This document shows positions 16,214 to 25,471 of a DNA stretch of 64,000 nt, piece by piece. The notes beneath the pieces were generated by a model. It was given only the letters and a program-made list of their open reading frames with translations. It ran no database searches and was not told the origin of the DNA. The stretch is from contig CBCYME010000003.1 in NCBI GenBank assembly GCA_965183835.1, forward strand, positions 65,024-129,023, written 5' to 3'. The DNA comes from OMPR01 sp965183835. Lineage in GTDB: Bacteria > Pseudomonadota > Alphaproteobacteria > Rhodobacterales > Rhodobacteraceae. Made by a program: the position numbers and the translations under genes. Numbering within the stretch: position 1 is the first letter of the stretch; each line of letters opens with the position of its first letter.

Positions 16214-16798
16214 TTAAAACTGAAAGGCCATCTGAAAGGCCGATTTGCGCCCGGCAAGGTGATGAAATGCGGTTTTGGTCTCGGCCTCTGCTTTCAACAC
16301 CACCTGCGCGGCTGCGCGGGCGTCTTCGCCTGCATCATGGTGGGTAAATTCCAAATCCAACACCTGTTTCAGGTTGCCGAGCCCATGACCGCCATTGCCT
16401 TTCAGCTCTGGCCACGCGGCACGGGCAATGGTCACGCTGTTTGCCCAAACCAGAGACGGGCGCGGTAACGCTTGGGATTTGCACGCCGCATCGATTGCTT
16501 TTTCATCGAACCGACTGTGTTGCACCAAGGGGTGTCGCGACAGCAAGGGCAATAGATCCACCCACACTTGGGCAAAGGTTGGCGCGTCTTTTACAGTCTC
16601 AGGACCAATTCCGTGCAACTGCGTATTGAACGGGGCAAACGGCATCAAAGGGTTCACATAGGTCGCCCAAGTCTGAATATCAGCGTCCGCCGCGACACAG
16701 GCGATCCCAATCTGACAGATGCTTGCACTGTCCCCGCAAGACGTTTCAACATCCAGCGCGATAAAGCGAAATTCGCCCTTGGGCACGGCAGACGTCAA
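16214..16798 (-). CDS. DEDDh-type 3'-5' exonuclease (DnaQ-like)
   Basis: About 194 residues. The three exonuclease motifs are in order: ExoI ALDVETS (Asp and Glu), ExoII VQHSRFDEKAID (Asp), and ExoIII HHDAGEDARAA (His and Asp, the DEDDh variant). It should digest single-stranded or frayed DNA or RNA from the 3' end with two metal ions. There is no polymerase or helicase domain, so it is a stand-alone repair or processing nuclease rather than a PolIII epsilon subunit. The start is uncertain: TTG at 16798 gives the longest frame and GTG at 16786 is the alternative; neither has a good ribosome-binding site. Confidence 0.8.
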   Translation of the reverse strand: MTSAVPKGEFRFIALDVETSCGDSASICQIGIACVAADADIQTWATYVNPLMPFAPFNTQLHGIGPETVKDAPTFAQVWVDLLPLLSRHPLVQHSRFDEKAIDAACKSQALPRPSLVWANSVTIARAAWPELKGNGGHGLGNLKQVLDLEFTHHDAGEDARAAAQVVLKAEAETKTAFHHLAGRKSAFQMAFQF

Positions 16799-16977
16799 AA
16801 CAGGACACTCATCTCAACATTCCAAAACGGGTCAGATGAGAAAACTCTTAGGCTGTGGATCCCCAAGTTCTGGTTCCTATTCATGAAATCACGCACTAGC
16901 GATCAAGATACACACCTCGACGCGATTCGACTGAATAAATGCGCGCCGCCCTTTGCCAAGGCCAAGGGCAGCCGCCG

Positions 16978-18249
16978 CTAGTTCGCAATGGGAAACTGTT
17001 TCGGCTGAACCCGAAGCTGCCCCGCCCCAACCGCGCTGAGCGCCAACATCACAGCCGCAGTCGCCAGACACAGCGACAGGCCTCCAATCTGATAGCTCAG
17101 CCCCGACAGAACCGTCCCCAACAAGCGCCCCGCAGCATTGGCCATGTAATAAAACCCGACATCCATCGTCACACGGTCATCTTGGGTAAACGCGAGGATC
17201 AAATAGGAATGAAGGGCAGAATTCACCGCAAAAACCGCCCCAAAAGCCAACAACCCAATGACCAGCGTCCACGTCAGCCACGCCACGGGCGCGCCCGCTA
17301 GAAATACAAGCGCGGCAAGACCACCGGGAATGACGCACAAAACAGCCACCCACGTGCGCGCGTCTCTCACCAGATCCGCCTCGGACCGATGCGCTGCACG
17401 CAACACGCGCGGTGCAAAGGCTTGAACCGCACCATACAGGATGATCCACAGCGCCATAAAGCTGCCGATCAAAAAGAAGGTCTGGCGATTACCTGCTTCG
17501 GACCCATCCGAAAGCACCGCATAGAAATAGACCGGGATGCCAACCACAAACCAAACATCCCGCGCGCCAAACAGAAAGACACGCGCAAAGCTCAGCCAGT
17601 TGATATTGCGGTTTTTGGACCAGACATCGGTGAATTTCGCGTCCTTACGCCCCTTGGGCAACCCATCAGGCATACGCAACAAAACCGCCACCAAGATAAC
17701 AGCAAGAACCGCCGCCATCACCAGGACCGAGGATACAAACCCAAAGCTACCCAGCAATGCCGCCCCTAACAAAAAGCCAAAACCCTTTACTGCATTCTTG
17801 GACCCGGTAAGCAACGCCACCCAGCGAAACAGCCCATCGCCCTCGGTCGGGGCTAACAACTTAACCGCTGATTTAGAACTCATCTTGGCCAAGTCTTTTG
17901 CGACCCCGGACACGCCTTGCACCAGCATGACATAGACCACGGACACCCCGATGGACCACGCCGGGTCAAGCCCCGCAAGTGCCAGCAACGCCAGCACTTG
18001 CAGGGTTAGCCCGGCATAGAGTGTTCGGGTCAGGCCAAACCGCGCGGCGATCCACCCTGCGCACAGGTTGGTAACGATGCCTGCGATCTCATAAAACACA
18101 AACAGATAGGCCAGCTGCACCGGCGAGAATCCCAACGTGTGAAAGTGCAACAGCACCAACATCCGCAAGGCCCCGTCGGTCAGCATAAAGGCCCAATAGG
18201 CCGCTGTGACCGCGCCATAAGCTGCCAATCCCGAACCGTCACGTGTCAC
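16978..18249 (-). CDS. arsJ: Organoarsenical efflux MFS transporter ArsJ
   Basis: 423 residues, GTG start overlapping the GAPDH stop (GTGA at 18246-18249). About 12 membrane helices. The N-terminal segment AYWAFMLTDGALRMLVLLHF and the downstream GVAKDLAKMSSKSAVK block are typical of the ArsJ branch of the major facilitator superfamily. In characterised systems the partner GAPDH makes 1-arseno-3-phosphoglycerate from arsenate and ArsJ exports it; the product then breaks down outside to arsenate. Gene order ArsR-ArsC fusion, GAPDH, ArsJ supports this role strongly. A weak hairpin (GCCCTT 16948-16953 with AAGGGC 16964-16969) lies just past the stop. Confidence 0.9.
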   Translation of the reverse strand: MTRDGSGLAAYGAVTAAYWAFMLTDGALRMLVLLHFHTLGFSPVQLAYLFVFYEIAGIVTNLCAGWIAARFGLTRTLYAGLTLQVLALLALAGLDPAWSIGVSVVYVMLVQGVSGVAKDLAKMSSKSAVKLLAPTEGDGLFRWVALLTGSKNAVKGFGFLLGAALLGSFGFVSSVLVMAAVLAVILVAVLLRMPDGLPKGRKDAKFTDVWSKNRNINWLSFARVFLFGARDVWFVVGIPVYFYAVLSDGSEAGNRQTFFLIGSFMALWIILYGAVQAFAPRVLRAAHRSEADLVRDARTWVAVLCVIPGGLAALVFLAGAPVAWLTWTLVIGLLAFGAVFAVNSALHSYLILAFTQDDRVTMDVGFYYMANAAGRLLGTVLSGLSYQIGGLSLCLATAAVMLALSAVGAGQLRVQPKQFPIAN

Positions 18250-19244
18250 AGCGAGGCGCCTACCATCAGGGCCACGTCAACAAGACGATGCGCATAGCCC
18301 CACTCGTTGTCATACCACGCAAAGATTTTGACCTGCGTACCATTCACAACCATGGTCGATGGCGCATCAATGATCGAACTGCGCGGATCGTTGGTGTAAT
18401 CGGTTGAGACCAAGGGGCGGGTTTCATACCCCAAAATGCCTGACAACGCGCCCTCAGAGGCGGTCTTGAACAGAGTATTCACCTCTTCAACGGTGGTCTC
18501 GCGCGCAACTTCGAAAACGCAATCTGTCAGCGATGCATTCAACAATGGCACACGCACCGCATGGCCATTCAGTTTGCCGGTCAGCTCTGGATAGATCAGC
18601 GTAATCGCTGTGGCGCTGCCGGTTGTTGTGGGGATCAAGGAATTCAATGCAGAGCGCGCGCGCCGCAGATCCTTGGCCGGGCGGTCCACGATGGTTTGTG
18701 TGTTGGTCACATCGTGAATTGTGGTCATCGACCCGTGTTTAATACCCAACCCTTCGTGAATGACTTTCACAACCGGGGCCAGACAATTTGTCGTGCAGCT
18801 TGCCGCTGTTACAATCTGATGCTGAGCGGGGTCGTAAATGTCATCGTTCACACCAACAACGATGTTGGCTGTGTCCCCATCTTTAACCGGGGCGGAAACC
18901 ACAACTTTTTTCACACCCGCAGCAAAATACGGGGCCAGCTTGGCTTCGGTTTTGAACACGCCTGTGCAGTCAATGACCACGTCCACACCGTCCAAAGGCA
19001 AATCGCTCAAGGTCGATGTACGGGTCACCGGAATGCGAACGTCATCTATCGAAATGCTATCGGCATCATGCGAAAACACGGCTGGCCAGCGCCCGTGGAC
19101 CGTGTCGAACTCCAAAAGATGCGCGTGCATCTCGGGGTCTCCGACCGCGTCGTTGATGAACGCAATCTTTGCGCCCCGTTCCAAAAGCGGACGCAGGGCC
19201 AATTTGCCCATCCGGCCTAAGCCATTGATCGCATAAGTTGTCAT
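18246..19244 (-). CDS. ArsJ-associated glyceraldehyde-3-phosphate dehydrogenase
   Basis: 332 residues from ATG at 19244; the fusion gene's TAA ends one base before it, so the two are tightly coupled. NAD-binding N-terminus (YAINGLGRMGKLALRPLL) and the catalytic Cys motif AASCTTNCLAP are intact. The C-terminal WYDNEWGYAHRLVDV is standard GAPDH. Within an arsenic operon this enzyme converts glyceraldehyde-3-phosphate and arsenate to 1-arseno-3-phosphoglycerate, which ArsJ exports. The housekeeping role is less likely given the operon context. Confidence 0.92.
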   Translation of the reverse strand: MTTYAINGLGRMGKLALRPLLERGAKIAFINDAVGDPEMHAHLLEFDTVHGRWPAVFSHDADSISIDDVRIPVTRTSTLSDLPLDGVDVVIDCTGVFKTEAKLAPYFAAGVKKVVVSAPVKDGDTANIVVGVNDDIYDPAQHQIVTAASCTTNCLAPVVKVIHEGLGIKHGSMTTIHDVTNTQTIVDRPAKDLRRARSALNSLIPTTTGSATAITLIYPELTGKLNGHAVRVPLLNASLTDCVFEVARETTVEEVNTLFKTASEGALSGILGYETRPLVSTDYTNDPRSSIIDAPSTMVVNGTQVKIFAWYDNEWGYAHRLVDVALMVGASL

Positions 19245-19245
19245 T

Positions 19246-20082
19246 TTAAATATCCTTGATCGTGCTGATGATATCGACATTGGACTGCAACGCCGTGCGG
19301 TCCAATGTTGTGAAAGGAAGAGCAACAAAAGCCAGAATACGGTTGCGCAATTGCCCGTATGCCTGTTGGAACGCGAGCCGCTTTTCGGCATCTGTTCCCG
19401 TTGCGGAAACTGGATCTGTCACACCCCAATGCGCGCTGATCGGTTGCCCATACCACGCGGCGCATTCTTCGTTTGCGGCCTGATCACAAACCGTAAACAC
19501 AAAATCCATGACCGGCGCGTCTGGCGTTTGAAATTCTGACGTATTCTTGGATCGCAGCCCGGATATATCGTGCCCTTTGGCCGACAGCATCTCGACCGCA
19601 AAGGGGTTCATCTCAGACTTGGGATGCATCCCGGCTGAATACACATTGAACCGATCACCCGCTTCGGTGCGCAAAATGGCCTCGGCAAAAATCGATCGGG
19701 CGGAATTGCCACTGCACAGGAACAGAACATTGCGCTTTGGCGCATCCAAAGATGCATCCTCTGCCAGCGTTGCGACCGGCGACGGGTGGCACAATTCAGG
19801 CCGTCCCTTGCAACAATCGTGCATCAGGTAGTCAGTCACTTCTGCAACCGCACCAACCGCCGCCTGATAGCGAACAGATGTGCCCTGCCGGGACTGCACA
19901 ACCAGTTCGACCTTTTTCAGTGCTGCCAGATACACCGACAGCGTGCTGGATTTGATATCCAACGCCGCTGCGATTTCACCGGCAGGCACCGCATCAGGAT
20001 ACCGGCGCACCAGCAAACGAAACACAGCGATCCGCTGTGGGTGACCAAGGGTAGTGAGGCGATCTAGAATCATATTTTCCAT
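19246..20082 (-). CDS. ArsR-ArsC fusion: arsenic-responsive repressor joined to arsenate reductase
   Basis: 278 residues. Residues 1-100 form an ArsR winged helix (GHPQRIAVFRLL, GEIAAALDIKSSTLSVYLAALKKVELV) with a C-terminal cysteine cluster HDCCKGRPELC (90, 91, 98) that could bind As(III). Residues 115-278 are a low-molecular-weight-phosphatase-like arsenate reductase: P-loop CSGNSARS (Cys123, Arg129) and FTVCDQAANEEC, as in thioredoxin-linked ArsC. One protein thus senses arsenite and reduces arsenate. Two starts are possible: ATG 20082, inside the operator palindrome, or ATG 20073, which has GGAAA upstream and begins MILDRLTTLGH; I think the second is equally likely. Confidence 0.88.
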   Translation of the reverse strand: MENMILDRLTTLGHPQRIAVFRLLVRRYPDAVPAGEIAAALDIKSSTLSVYLAALKKVELVVQSRQGTSVRYQAAVGAVAEVTDYLMHDCCKGRPELCHPSPVATLAEDASLDAPKRNVLFLCSGNSARSIFAEAILRTEAGDRFNVYSAGMHPKSEMNPFAVEMLSAKGHDISGLRSKNTSEFQTPDAPVMDFVFTVCDQAANEECAAWYGQPISAHWGVTDPVSATGTDAEKRLAFQQAYGQLRNRILAFVALPFTTLDRTALQSNVDIISTIKDI

Positions 20083-20101
20083 ATTTCATGAATTATGGAA
20101 A
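20076..20101. promoter_or_regulatory. ArsR operator palindrome
   Basis: TTTCCATA (20076-20083), 10-base spacer, TATGGAAA (20094-20101): perfect 8-base arms at the 5' end of the arsR-arsC gene, in the gap to the divergent YgiC-like gene. AT-rich palindromes overlapping the promoter or start are typical ArsR sites. It covers the upstream candidate start codon at 20082. Confidence 0.65.
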
Positions 20102-20197
20102 TAAGAGAGCTCAGTCAACCCACTTGTAACACCAAACCAGTCTGGCCACTTGGGGCTGAACACTCTAAATGATGTCCAAGACATCCGGAGAGGCCCC

Positions 20198-21424
20198 ATG
20201 CAAAAAATCGACCTGCCCGAACGACCCAATTGGCGCGAACACGCCCAAGAGGTTGGGTTTACCTTCGCCGATATGCATGGAGCGCCCTATTGGGACGAAA
20301 CATCGGCCTATGCCTTTACGCTGGAACAGATTGAAACCGATCTCGAAGATCCCGCAACCGAGCTGCATTCTATGTGCCGCGAGGCAGTCGCCCATATTCT
20401 GAAAAGCGAAGAGCTGTTGGATCGTTTCGCTATCCCCGAAGCCCACCGCGACCTTGTGGCCGAAAGCTGGCAACGCGGAGACCCTGAAATCTATGGCCGG
20501 TTTGATTTCGCCTATGATGGCAAAGGCTCTGCAAAGTTGTTGGAATACAATGCCGACACGCCAACGTCGCTCTATGAAAGTGCTGCGTTCCAATGGCAGT
20601 GGCTCGAAGATCAGCTGGCGGCTGGTGTTCTGCCCCAAGGCAGCGACCAGTTCAACGGAATTCACGAGGCGCTGGTGGCCCGGTTTCGCGAAACATTCGA
20701 ACCCGACAGCGATCTGCATTTCACCGCTGTCAGCGGCTCTCCCGAAGATTACGGCACCGTCGAAGCCATGGGTTGGGCCGCGCGCGAGGCCGGTTTAGGC
20801 GCGCATTATTGCGACATCGACAAAATCGCGATCAGCGACGAGGGGCAATTCCTAGATGATCAGGATCGCGTGATGGGGGTGCTGTTCAAGCTCTACCCGT
20901 GGGAAGATCTGCTGAAAGACGATTATGCAAATCACATCGCCAAATCCGGATGCCTATTCCTAGAACCCGCATGGAAAGCGCTGTTGTCGAACAAGGCACT
21001 CCTCCCCGTTCTGTGGGAGATGTTCGAAGGCCACCCGAACCTGTTGCCTGCCTTCTTTGAACAGGACATTTCTGGCGCACTCTCCGCTCAATCCCCCGCC
21101 GCCCCGTCTGTTGCCAAGGCGTTTGAACGCGCGGAATCAGATCTTGTATTGGGTCATGTCAGCAAACCGATCCTGTCGCGCGAAGGGGCGTCTGTGTCGA
21201 TCCTCAAAAACAACGAGATCATCGAACAGGCGCAGAATACAGAATACGCGCAACATCCGCGCATCATTCAGGCCTATCATTCCCTGCCCCGCTTTGATGG
21301 GTTTCGCCCCATTATCGGCGCTTGGGTCGTGGGCGAAACCTGTGCCGGTATTGGCATTCGCGAAGACACATCGCGCATCACGCAGGATTTATCCCGCTTT
21401 AAACCGCACTATATTACCGCTTAA
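20198..21424 (+). CDS. Glutathionylspermidine synthase family protein (YgiC/YjfC-like)
   Basis: 408 residues from ATG at 20198 with CCGGAGAGG upstream. The ATP-grasp-like C-terminal domain of glutathionylspermidine synthetase is recognised by RFDFAYDGKGSAKLLEYNADTPTSLYESA, quoted here only in part as LEYNADTPTSLYES, then GVLFKLYPWE, PILSREGASV and GAWVVGETCAGIGIRED. YgiC-type proteins lack the amidase half of E. coli Gsp and their true substrate is unsettled; an ATP-dependent amide ligation is expected. It is paired with a YgiB-like lipoprotein gene 44 bases downstream, as in many Proteobacteria. Confidence 0.85.
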   Translation: MQKIDLPERPNWREHAQEVGFTFADMHGAPYWDETSAYAFTLEQIETDLEDPATELHSMCREAVAHILKSEELLDRFAIPEAHRDLVAESWQRGDPEIYGRFDFAYDGKGSAKLLEYNADTPTSLYESAAFQWQWLEDQLAAGVLPQGSDQFNGIHEALVARFRETFEPDSDLHFTAVSGSPEDYGTVEAMGWAAREAGLGAHYCDIDKIAISDEGQFLDDQDRVMGVLFKLYPWEDLLKDDYANHIAKSGCLFLEPAWKALLSNKALLPVLWEMFEGHPNLLPAFFEQDISGALSAQSPAAPSVAKAFERAESDLVLGHVSKPILSREGASVSILKNNEIIEQAQNTEYAQHPRIIQAYHSLPRFDGFRPIIGAWVVGETCAGIGIREDTSRITQDLSRFKPHYITA

Positions 21425-21468
21425 CTGACCGCTATCGTACACGCGCCCGACCAAGAGACAGGATTGTC

Positions 21469-22050
21469 ATGACCAAACGTTCCAACCGCGTCGCCATCGC
21501 CATTATTGGCGCCACTGCCTTTACGCTCGCTGGATGTCGCGACGAACAAGTCGATGCCCAAGCCTTTCCTGATTTAGCATCCTGCACCGATCAGGCCACA
21601 CAAGGCGGGATGTTCACAGCCCAAGATTGTGAAACCGCGATATCCGACGCCAATGCCCTGCATGTCGAAGCCGCGCCAAGATACGACAGCCAAGCCGTAT
21701 GCGAAGAACAGCACGGTAAAGGCGCCTGTGGGTCAGAAGCCACTGCGGCACAGGGCGGGTCCAGTAGCATCTTTATGCCCCTCATGGCCGGCTACCTAAT
21801 CGGCAACATGCTGGGCGGGGGACGGCAGGGCATGTCCGCCAGTCAGCCGCTCTATAAAACCTCGGACGGAAAATTCACCAACGCGGCCCGGTCCAGCACA
21901 TTTTCCGCCAACCGCGGCGCGACCAAAATGTCTACGTCACAGTTCACCCGCCCGGCCACAACCGTAGGCAAGACGCCGATGTCCCGCGCCACGGCCAGTT
22001 CTCGGGGCGGATTCGGAAAGAGTGCTGGGAGAGGAAGTTTTGGAGGATAA
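21469..22050 (+). CDS. YgiB-like DUF1190 lipoprotein
   Basis: 193 residues. A lipoprotein signal peptide ends in LAGC (Cys22), so the mature protein should be lipid-anchored. Conserved Cys-containing segments (SCTDQATQG, FTAQDCETAI, YDSQAVCEEQHGKGACGS) match the DUF1190/YgiB family. The C-terminal half is low-complexity, rich in Gly, Ser, Thr and Arg, ending GRGSFGG, and contains a short hydrophobic stretch MPLMAGYLIGNMLGGG. The function of the family is unknown; it is almost always next to a YgiC gene, suggesting an envelope partner for that enzyme. Confidence 0.8.
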   Translation: MTKRSNRVAIAIIGATAFTLAGCRDEQVDAQAFPDLASCTDQATQGGMFTAQDCETAISDANALHVEAAPRYDSQAVCEEQHGKGACGSEATAAQGGSSSIFMPLMAGYLIGNMLGGGRQGMSASQPLYKTSDGKFTNAARSSTFSANRGATKMSTSQFTRPATTVGKTPMSRATASSRGGFGKSAGRGSFGG

Positions 22051-22177
22051 GCATTCTAGATGGGCCGGATCTCTTGGCCATCCTTAGCCTCTACGCTTTG
22101 TCATGCTAGACAGCTGCCGCCAAACCATGCTCAATACCTAACCTCGGGCCAAGCCGTCCAACCAAGTGGAGACAGAC

Positions 22178-23164
22178 GTGCAAAACGCGATCTGGCATAC
22201 AGGATTTCTAGAACGGATCGCCACGGGTGAGACCGCAGCCGTTGAGATATTCGTACAACCAGGTTTTTCCGACTTCGAACTGTCCGCAATCATCCAAGTC
22301 CTCCAAACCGCCAATGATGTGTGCAACGTGGATCGGTTTGCCTGGCAGGTCACATCCGATCAACCCGGTCTGATTGCCAGCAGTTCCGAGCTGTTGGTGC
22401 GTGCGGAACCCACGATTGGTGATGAATACCTCAAGGACTGTTTGTTTGTGATCGGTGGCCAAGGCGTATCTGCACCCGGTTGGATCAACCGCGTTCGCGC
22501 GATGCAACGCCTGAAACGCCCCGCGGTTCTATTGTCGGACGCCGCAACGAAATTCATCAAAACATCCGCCACCCTTTCCGGCCCGGTGACAACACATTGG
22601 CGCGACATCGGGATTCTGCACGAGACGGGCGATTATCCCACACTGACGAGCCATCTAGTCGAAAACAACAATGGCATTCTCACCTGTGCGGGCCAAAGCC
22701 ATACACAGGAAATCGTCATTGGTCTGTTGTCCGCGATCCTTAACCCGCAAGACTGCGCCGAATTAAGCAACACTCTGATTTTGGACAATGTGCGCGGATT
22801 TCAACGCGACCAGCCCGCCGGTCTAAGCAAGAGCCCCAATTTCTTTGAAAAACGCCTGCAAAATGCGATTGCCCTGATGGAAGGCAATGTGGAAACACCG
22901 CTGCGGATTGCATTTTTGGCCGGGGAAATCGGGGTTTCTACCCGTCAGCTGGAACGCTTGTTCATGTTCTATCTGGGGAAATCCCCTGCGAAATTCTACA
23001 AACACATCCGCCTAAAACATGCGCAAGCCCTGATCGTCGACACTCAGATGCCGCTGATTGACGTGGCGCTGGCAAGTGGGTTTTCGACGTCCTCATCGCT
23101 GGCGAATTCATATCGGCAGGAATTCGGGACCACCCCCAACAAAGCGAGAAACCGCAAGAATTAA
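22178..23164 (+). CDS. GlxA-type AraC family transcriptional regulator
   Basis: 328 residues from GTG at 22178, preferred over GTG 22166 because GGAG lies at 22168-22171. Residues about 20-190 form a DJ-1/PfpI-like amidotransferase domain (FVQPGFSDFELSAIIQVL, LFVIGGQG), and residues 225-325 an AraC DNA-binding domain with two helix-turn-helix motifs (IAFLAGEIGVSTRQLERLF; DVALASGFSTSSSLANSY). Members often control amino acid, arginine or glycine-betaine catabolism. It is convergent with the racemase-ending operon, so control of that operon is possible but not shown. Confidence 0.88.
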   Translation: MQNAIWHTGFLERIATGETAAVEIFVQPGFSDFELSAIIQVLQTANDVCNVDRFAWQVTSDQPGLIASSSELLVRAEPTIGDEYLKDCLFVIGGQGVSAPGWINRVRAMQRLKRPAVLLSDAATKFIKTSATLSGPVTTHWRDIGILHETGDYPTLTSHLVENNNGILTCAGQSHTQEIVIGLLSAILNPQDCAELSNTLILDNVRGFQRDQPAGLSKSPNFFEKRLQNAIALMEGNVETPLRIAFLAGEIGVSTRQLERLFMFYLGKSPAKFYKHIRLKHAQALIVDTQMPLIDVALASGFSTSSSLANSYRQEFGTTPNKARNRKN

Positions 23165-23184
23165 GGCGCGCCAGATTTTCTGCC

Positions 23185-24303
23185 CTATCGATAGATACGA
23201 TGGTTGCGCAATCCCCAGTCGGTAAAGAGATCGGCCAAGATGGTCTGAAATTGCGCCTCAGCCATTTGCGATGAAATCAACGCGCCATCGACCTCTCCAA
23301 ACACGCTAACCTTATCACCCACCTGAACCCGCGCGATGTCCGTAACATCCGCCACAATCGCATTCATAGAGATCTTGCCCACCACCGGGGCCAAAGCGTT
23401 TCCGATAGACACCGCACAGTTGCCATGGGCGATCCGGCTAAACCCATTCTCATAGCCAATCGAGATGCAGGCCAGTCGACGATCCTGATCAAGGTGACTT
23501 GCCCGGTCATACCCCACGCTCGCCCCTTTGGGATAATCCTGCAGGCTGACCACCCGCGCGCCCAGATCCATGGTACTGCGAAACCCAAGCTCGGGTTTCA
23601 AAATTCCGTACAAAATTGCGCCACATCTGTACATATCCGTTTCAACGTCCACGCCCGAGACCAGCGTCAACGAGCTGCCCGCATGGACACGCACATCTTT
23701 GCGCTGCAAGTCGCTGTTCTCAAGAACCCAAGACACCTGCTGCTGAAACAGCTCAGAGCTTTGAATGAGCTCATTTGGCTCGTTAGATGGGAAATGGGTG
23801 CAAATCCCACCAATATCAGCGCCTAATACATCCAAGATCAGGCGGCATGTATCCTGACCGGGGCCCATCGAAACCTCTAGCGCATCACGCGACATGCCCG
23901 ATGCATTCAGGGACAGGTGAACCCGGCCCCGGTATCGGTTTGTATCCAGATAATCACGGATCAGCCGCGCCGTTGCAACTGAGGCGACCTGCTCTTCCAC
24001 GCGATCACTCAGCGCGCCGCCTATTTCCTCGGCCGTTGCGGTTCGCAACCGGATGAGCGTACCGGAAAACCCCGCATCTCGCACAGAGCGCGCTTCGGCA
24101 TTTGAGGTGATCCCGATACAGGTCACCCCCTGTTCCCGGACCAAGGGCACGACCTGTGCGATCCCATGCCCATAAGCGTCGGCCTTTAACACCGCACAGA
24201 ACTTGCGCCCCGCTGGCACCAGCCCCAGAGCAAGCTCTAGGTTTTTGGAAATGCGGTCTCGGTGGATCGTACACCAAGACGCTGGACACAGACCCGCGTT
24301 CAT
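23185..24303 (-). CDS. Alanine racemase family PLP enzyme
   Basis: 372 residues from ATG at 24303, five bases after the previous stop. The PLP lysine is Lys40 in CAVLKADAYGHG, and the second catalytic base is the Tyr in ASVGYDRA. The C-terminal beta domain has the VGKISMNAIVADVTD segment. It interconverts L- and D-amino acids. The substrate could be alanine or, as in broad-specificity racemases, another amino acid. As the last gene of an operon encoding an amino acid transporter and two hydrolases, it probably serves catabolism rather than cell-wall synthesis. Confidence 0.85.
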   Translation of the reverse strand: MNAGLCPASWCTIHRDRISKNLELALGLVPAGRKFCAVLKADAYGHGIAQVVPLVREQGVTCIGITSNAEARSVRDAGFSGTLIRLRTATAEEIGGALSDRVEEQVASVATARLIRDYLDTNRYRGRVHLSLNASGMSRDALEVSMGPGQDTCRLILDVLGADIGGICTHFPSNEPNELIQSSELFQQQVSWVLENSDLQRKDVRVHAGSSLTLVSGVDVETDMYRCGAILYGILKPELGFRSTMDLGARVVSLQDYPKGASVGYDRASHLDQDRRLACISIGYENGFSRIAHGNCAVSIGNALAPVVGKISMNAIVADVTDIARVQVGDKVSVFGEVDGALISSQMAEAQFQTILADLFTDWGLRNHRIYR

Positions 24304-24308
24304 CACTG

Positions 24309-25460
24309 TTACCCGCGCCCCAGCAAACCATACACAATATCGCAAAACAGATCGGTCACGATCGGCACAAGCGCATCGGGAAAATCATAATCCGGGTTGT
24401 GCAATTGGGGCTGATCCTCGCCCGAACCAATATAGATCATGGCCCCCTTGGCCCCATCATCGCCGATGCGTCCAAAATCCTCGGACCACCGCATGGGGAT
24501 GTCCATCTCATGAACCGCGAGCGTCAAATTTTGTGCGCTTTGGCGGGCAATCGCTGTCGCGGCTGGGTCATTCACCACGGACCGAAACACATCATGCCAA
24601 TGGGTTTGAACCGCAAGGCCCGCCGTGTTTTGCGCAACCAACTGACGCGCATCGGCCATCAGCGTTTCCATGCGTTCATTGGTCATCGAACGCAGTGTGA
24701 CCCGCAATTCCCCATCCGCCGGGGCGATTCCAAATGTGGGTTCGCCCAGCACCGCATGGGTCAACGTGCTCAGCGCAAAATCATCCTCCCCAATCGTGCC
24801 ACCGCCAAGCGCGGGCAAGGCCGTCATCAGGTGGGCCATGGCATTGGCTGGTGAAAATCCGTCTTCGGGCGCGGCGGCGTGCGAACTTTTCCCCTCGAAC
24901 AGGATCTGCATGCCCCGCGAGGCACAGTTTCCCGCGCCTGCGCGCAACCCGATTTCCCCCAAGGGGCGACCCGGAACGTTATGATAGGCAAAGGCGAAAT
25001 CCGGGCGGATCTCAGGCCAACGCGGGTCCTCGATCACCGCCTTGGCCCCTGCCCCGGTTTCCTCAGCAGGTTGAAACATCAGAATAACGCGCCCCTTAGC
25101 AGGGCGCATCGCAAGGCGCATCGCAACACCTAGCATAGAGACCATGTGGCCATCATGCCCACACAGATGCCCTTTGCCCTCGACTTCGGATTTATACGGC
25201 AGATCGGAAATCTCGCGGATCGGCAGCCCGTCCAATTCACACCGCAGCAAAACGGTCGGCCCCTCTGCGGTGCCTCTGAATTCTGCGGCAACACCATGCC
25301 CCCCTAGGTTTTGCCACAGGCGATCCGCGCCGAGCTTGGTCAGCTCCGCAGCAATACGCGCGGCGGTCGCCGTCTCTTCGCCTGAAATTTCAGGACGGCG
25401 ATGCAAGGCATGACGCAGCGCCGTGAGATAGACGATCTGATCAGAAGAAAGAGCGTGCAT
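24309..25460 (-). CDS. M20 family amidohydrolase (HipO/aminoacylase-like)
   Basis: 383 residues from ATG at 25460; a longer frame from TTG 25475 overlaps the preceding gene's stop. Metal-binding motifs of the M20D group: HLCGHDGHM and FQPAEETGAGAKAV (acidic pair), plus HRRPEISGEE at the N-terminus and YHNVPGRPLG. Family members remove acyl groups from N-acyl-amino acids (hippurate, N-acetyl amino acids, indole-acetyl conjugates). It is cytoplasmic, with no signal peptide. Beside an amino acid ABC transporter, it probably releases a free amino acid from an imported conjugate. Confidence 0.88.
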   Translation of the reverse strand: MHALSSDQIVYLTALRHALHRRPEISGEETATAARIAAELTKLGADRLWQNLGGHGVAAEFRGTAEGPTVLLRCELDGLPIREISDLPYKSEVEGKGHLCGHDGHMVSMLGVAMRLAMRPAKGRVILMFQPAEETGAGAKAVIEDPRWPEIRPDFAFAYHNVPGRPLGEIGLRAGAGNCASRGMQILFEGKSSHAAAPEDGFSPANAMAHLMTALPALGGGTIGEDDFALSTLTHAVLGEPTFGIAPADGELRVTLRSMTNERMETLMADARQLVAQNTAGLAVQTHWHDVFRSVVNDPAATAIARQSAQNLTLAVHEMDIPMRWSEDFGRIGDDGAKGAMIYIGSGEDQPQLHNPDYDFPDALVPIVTDLFCDIVYGLLGRG

Positions 25461-25471
25461 TTGACCTGTCC

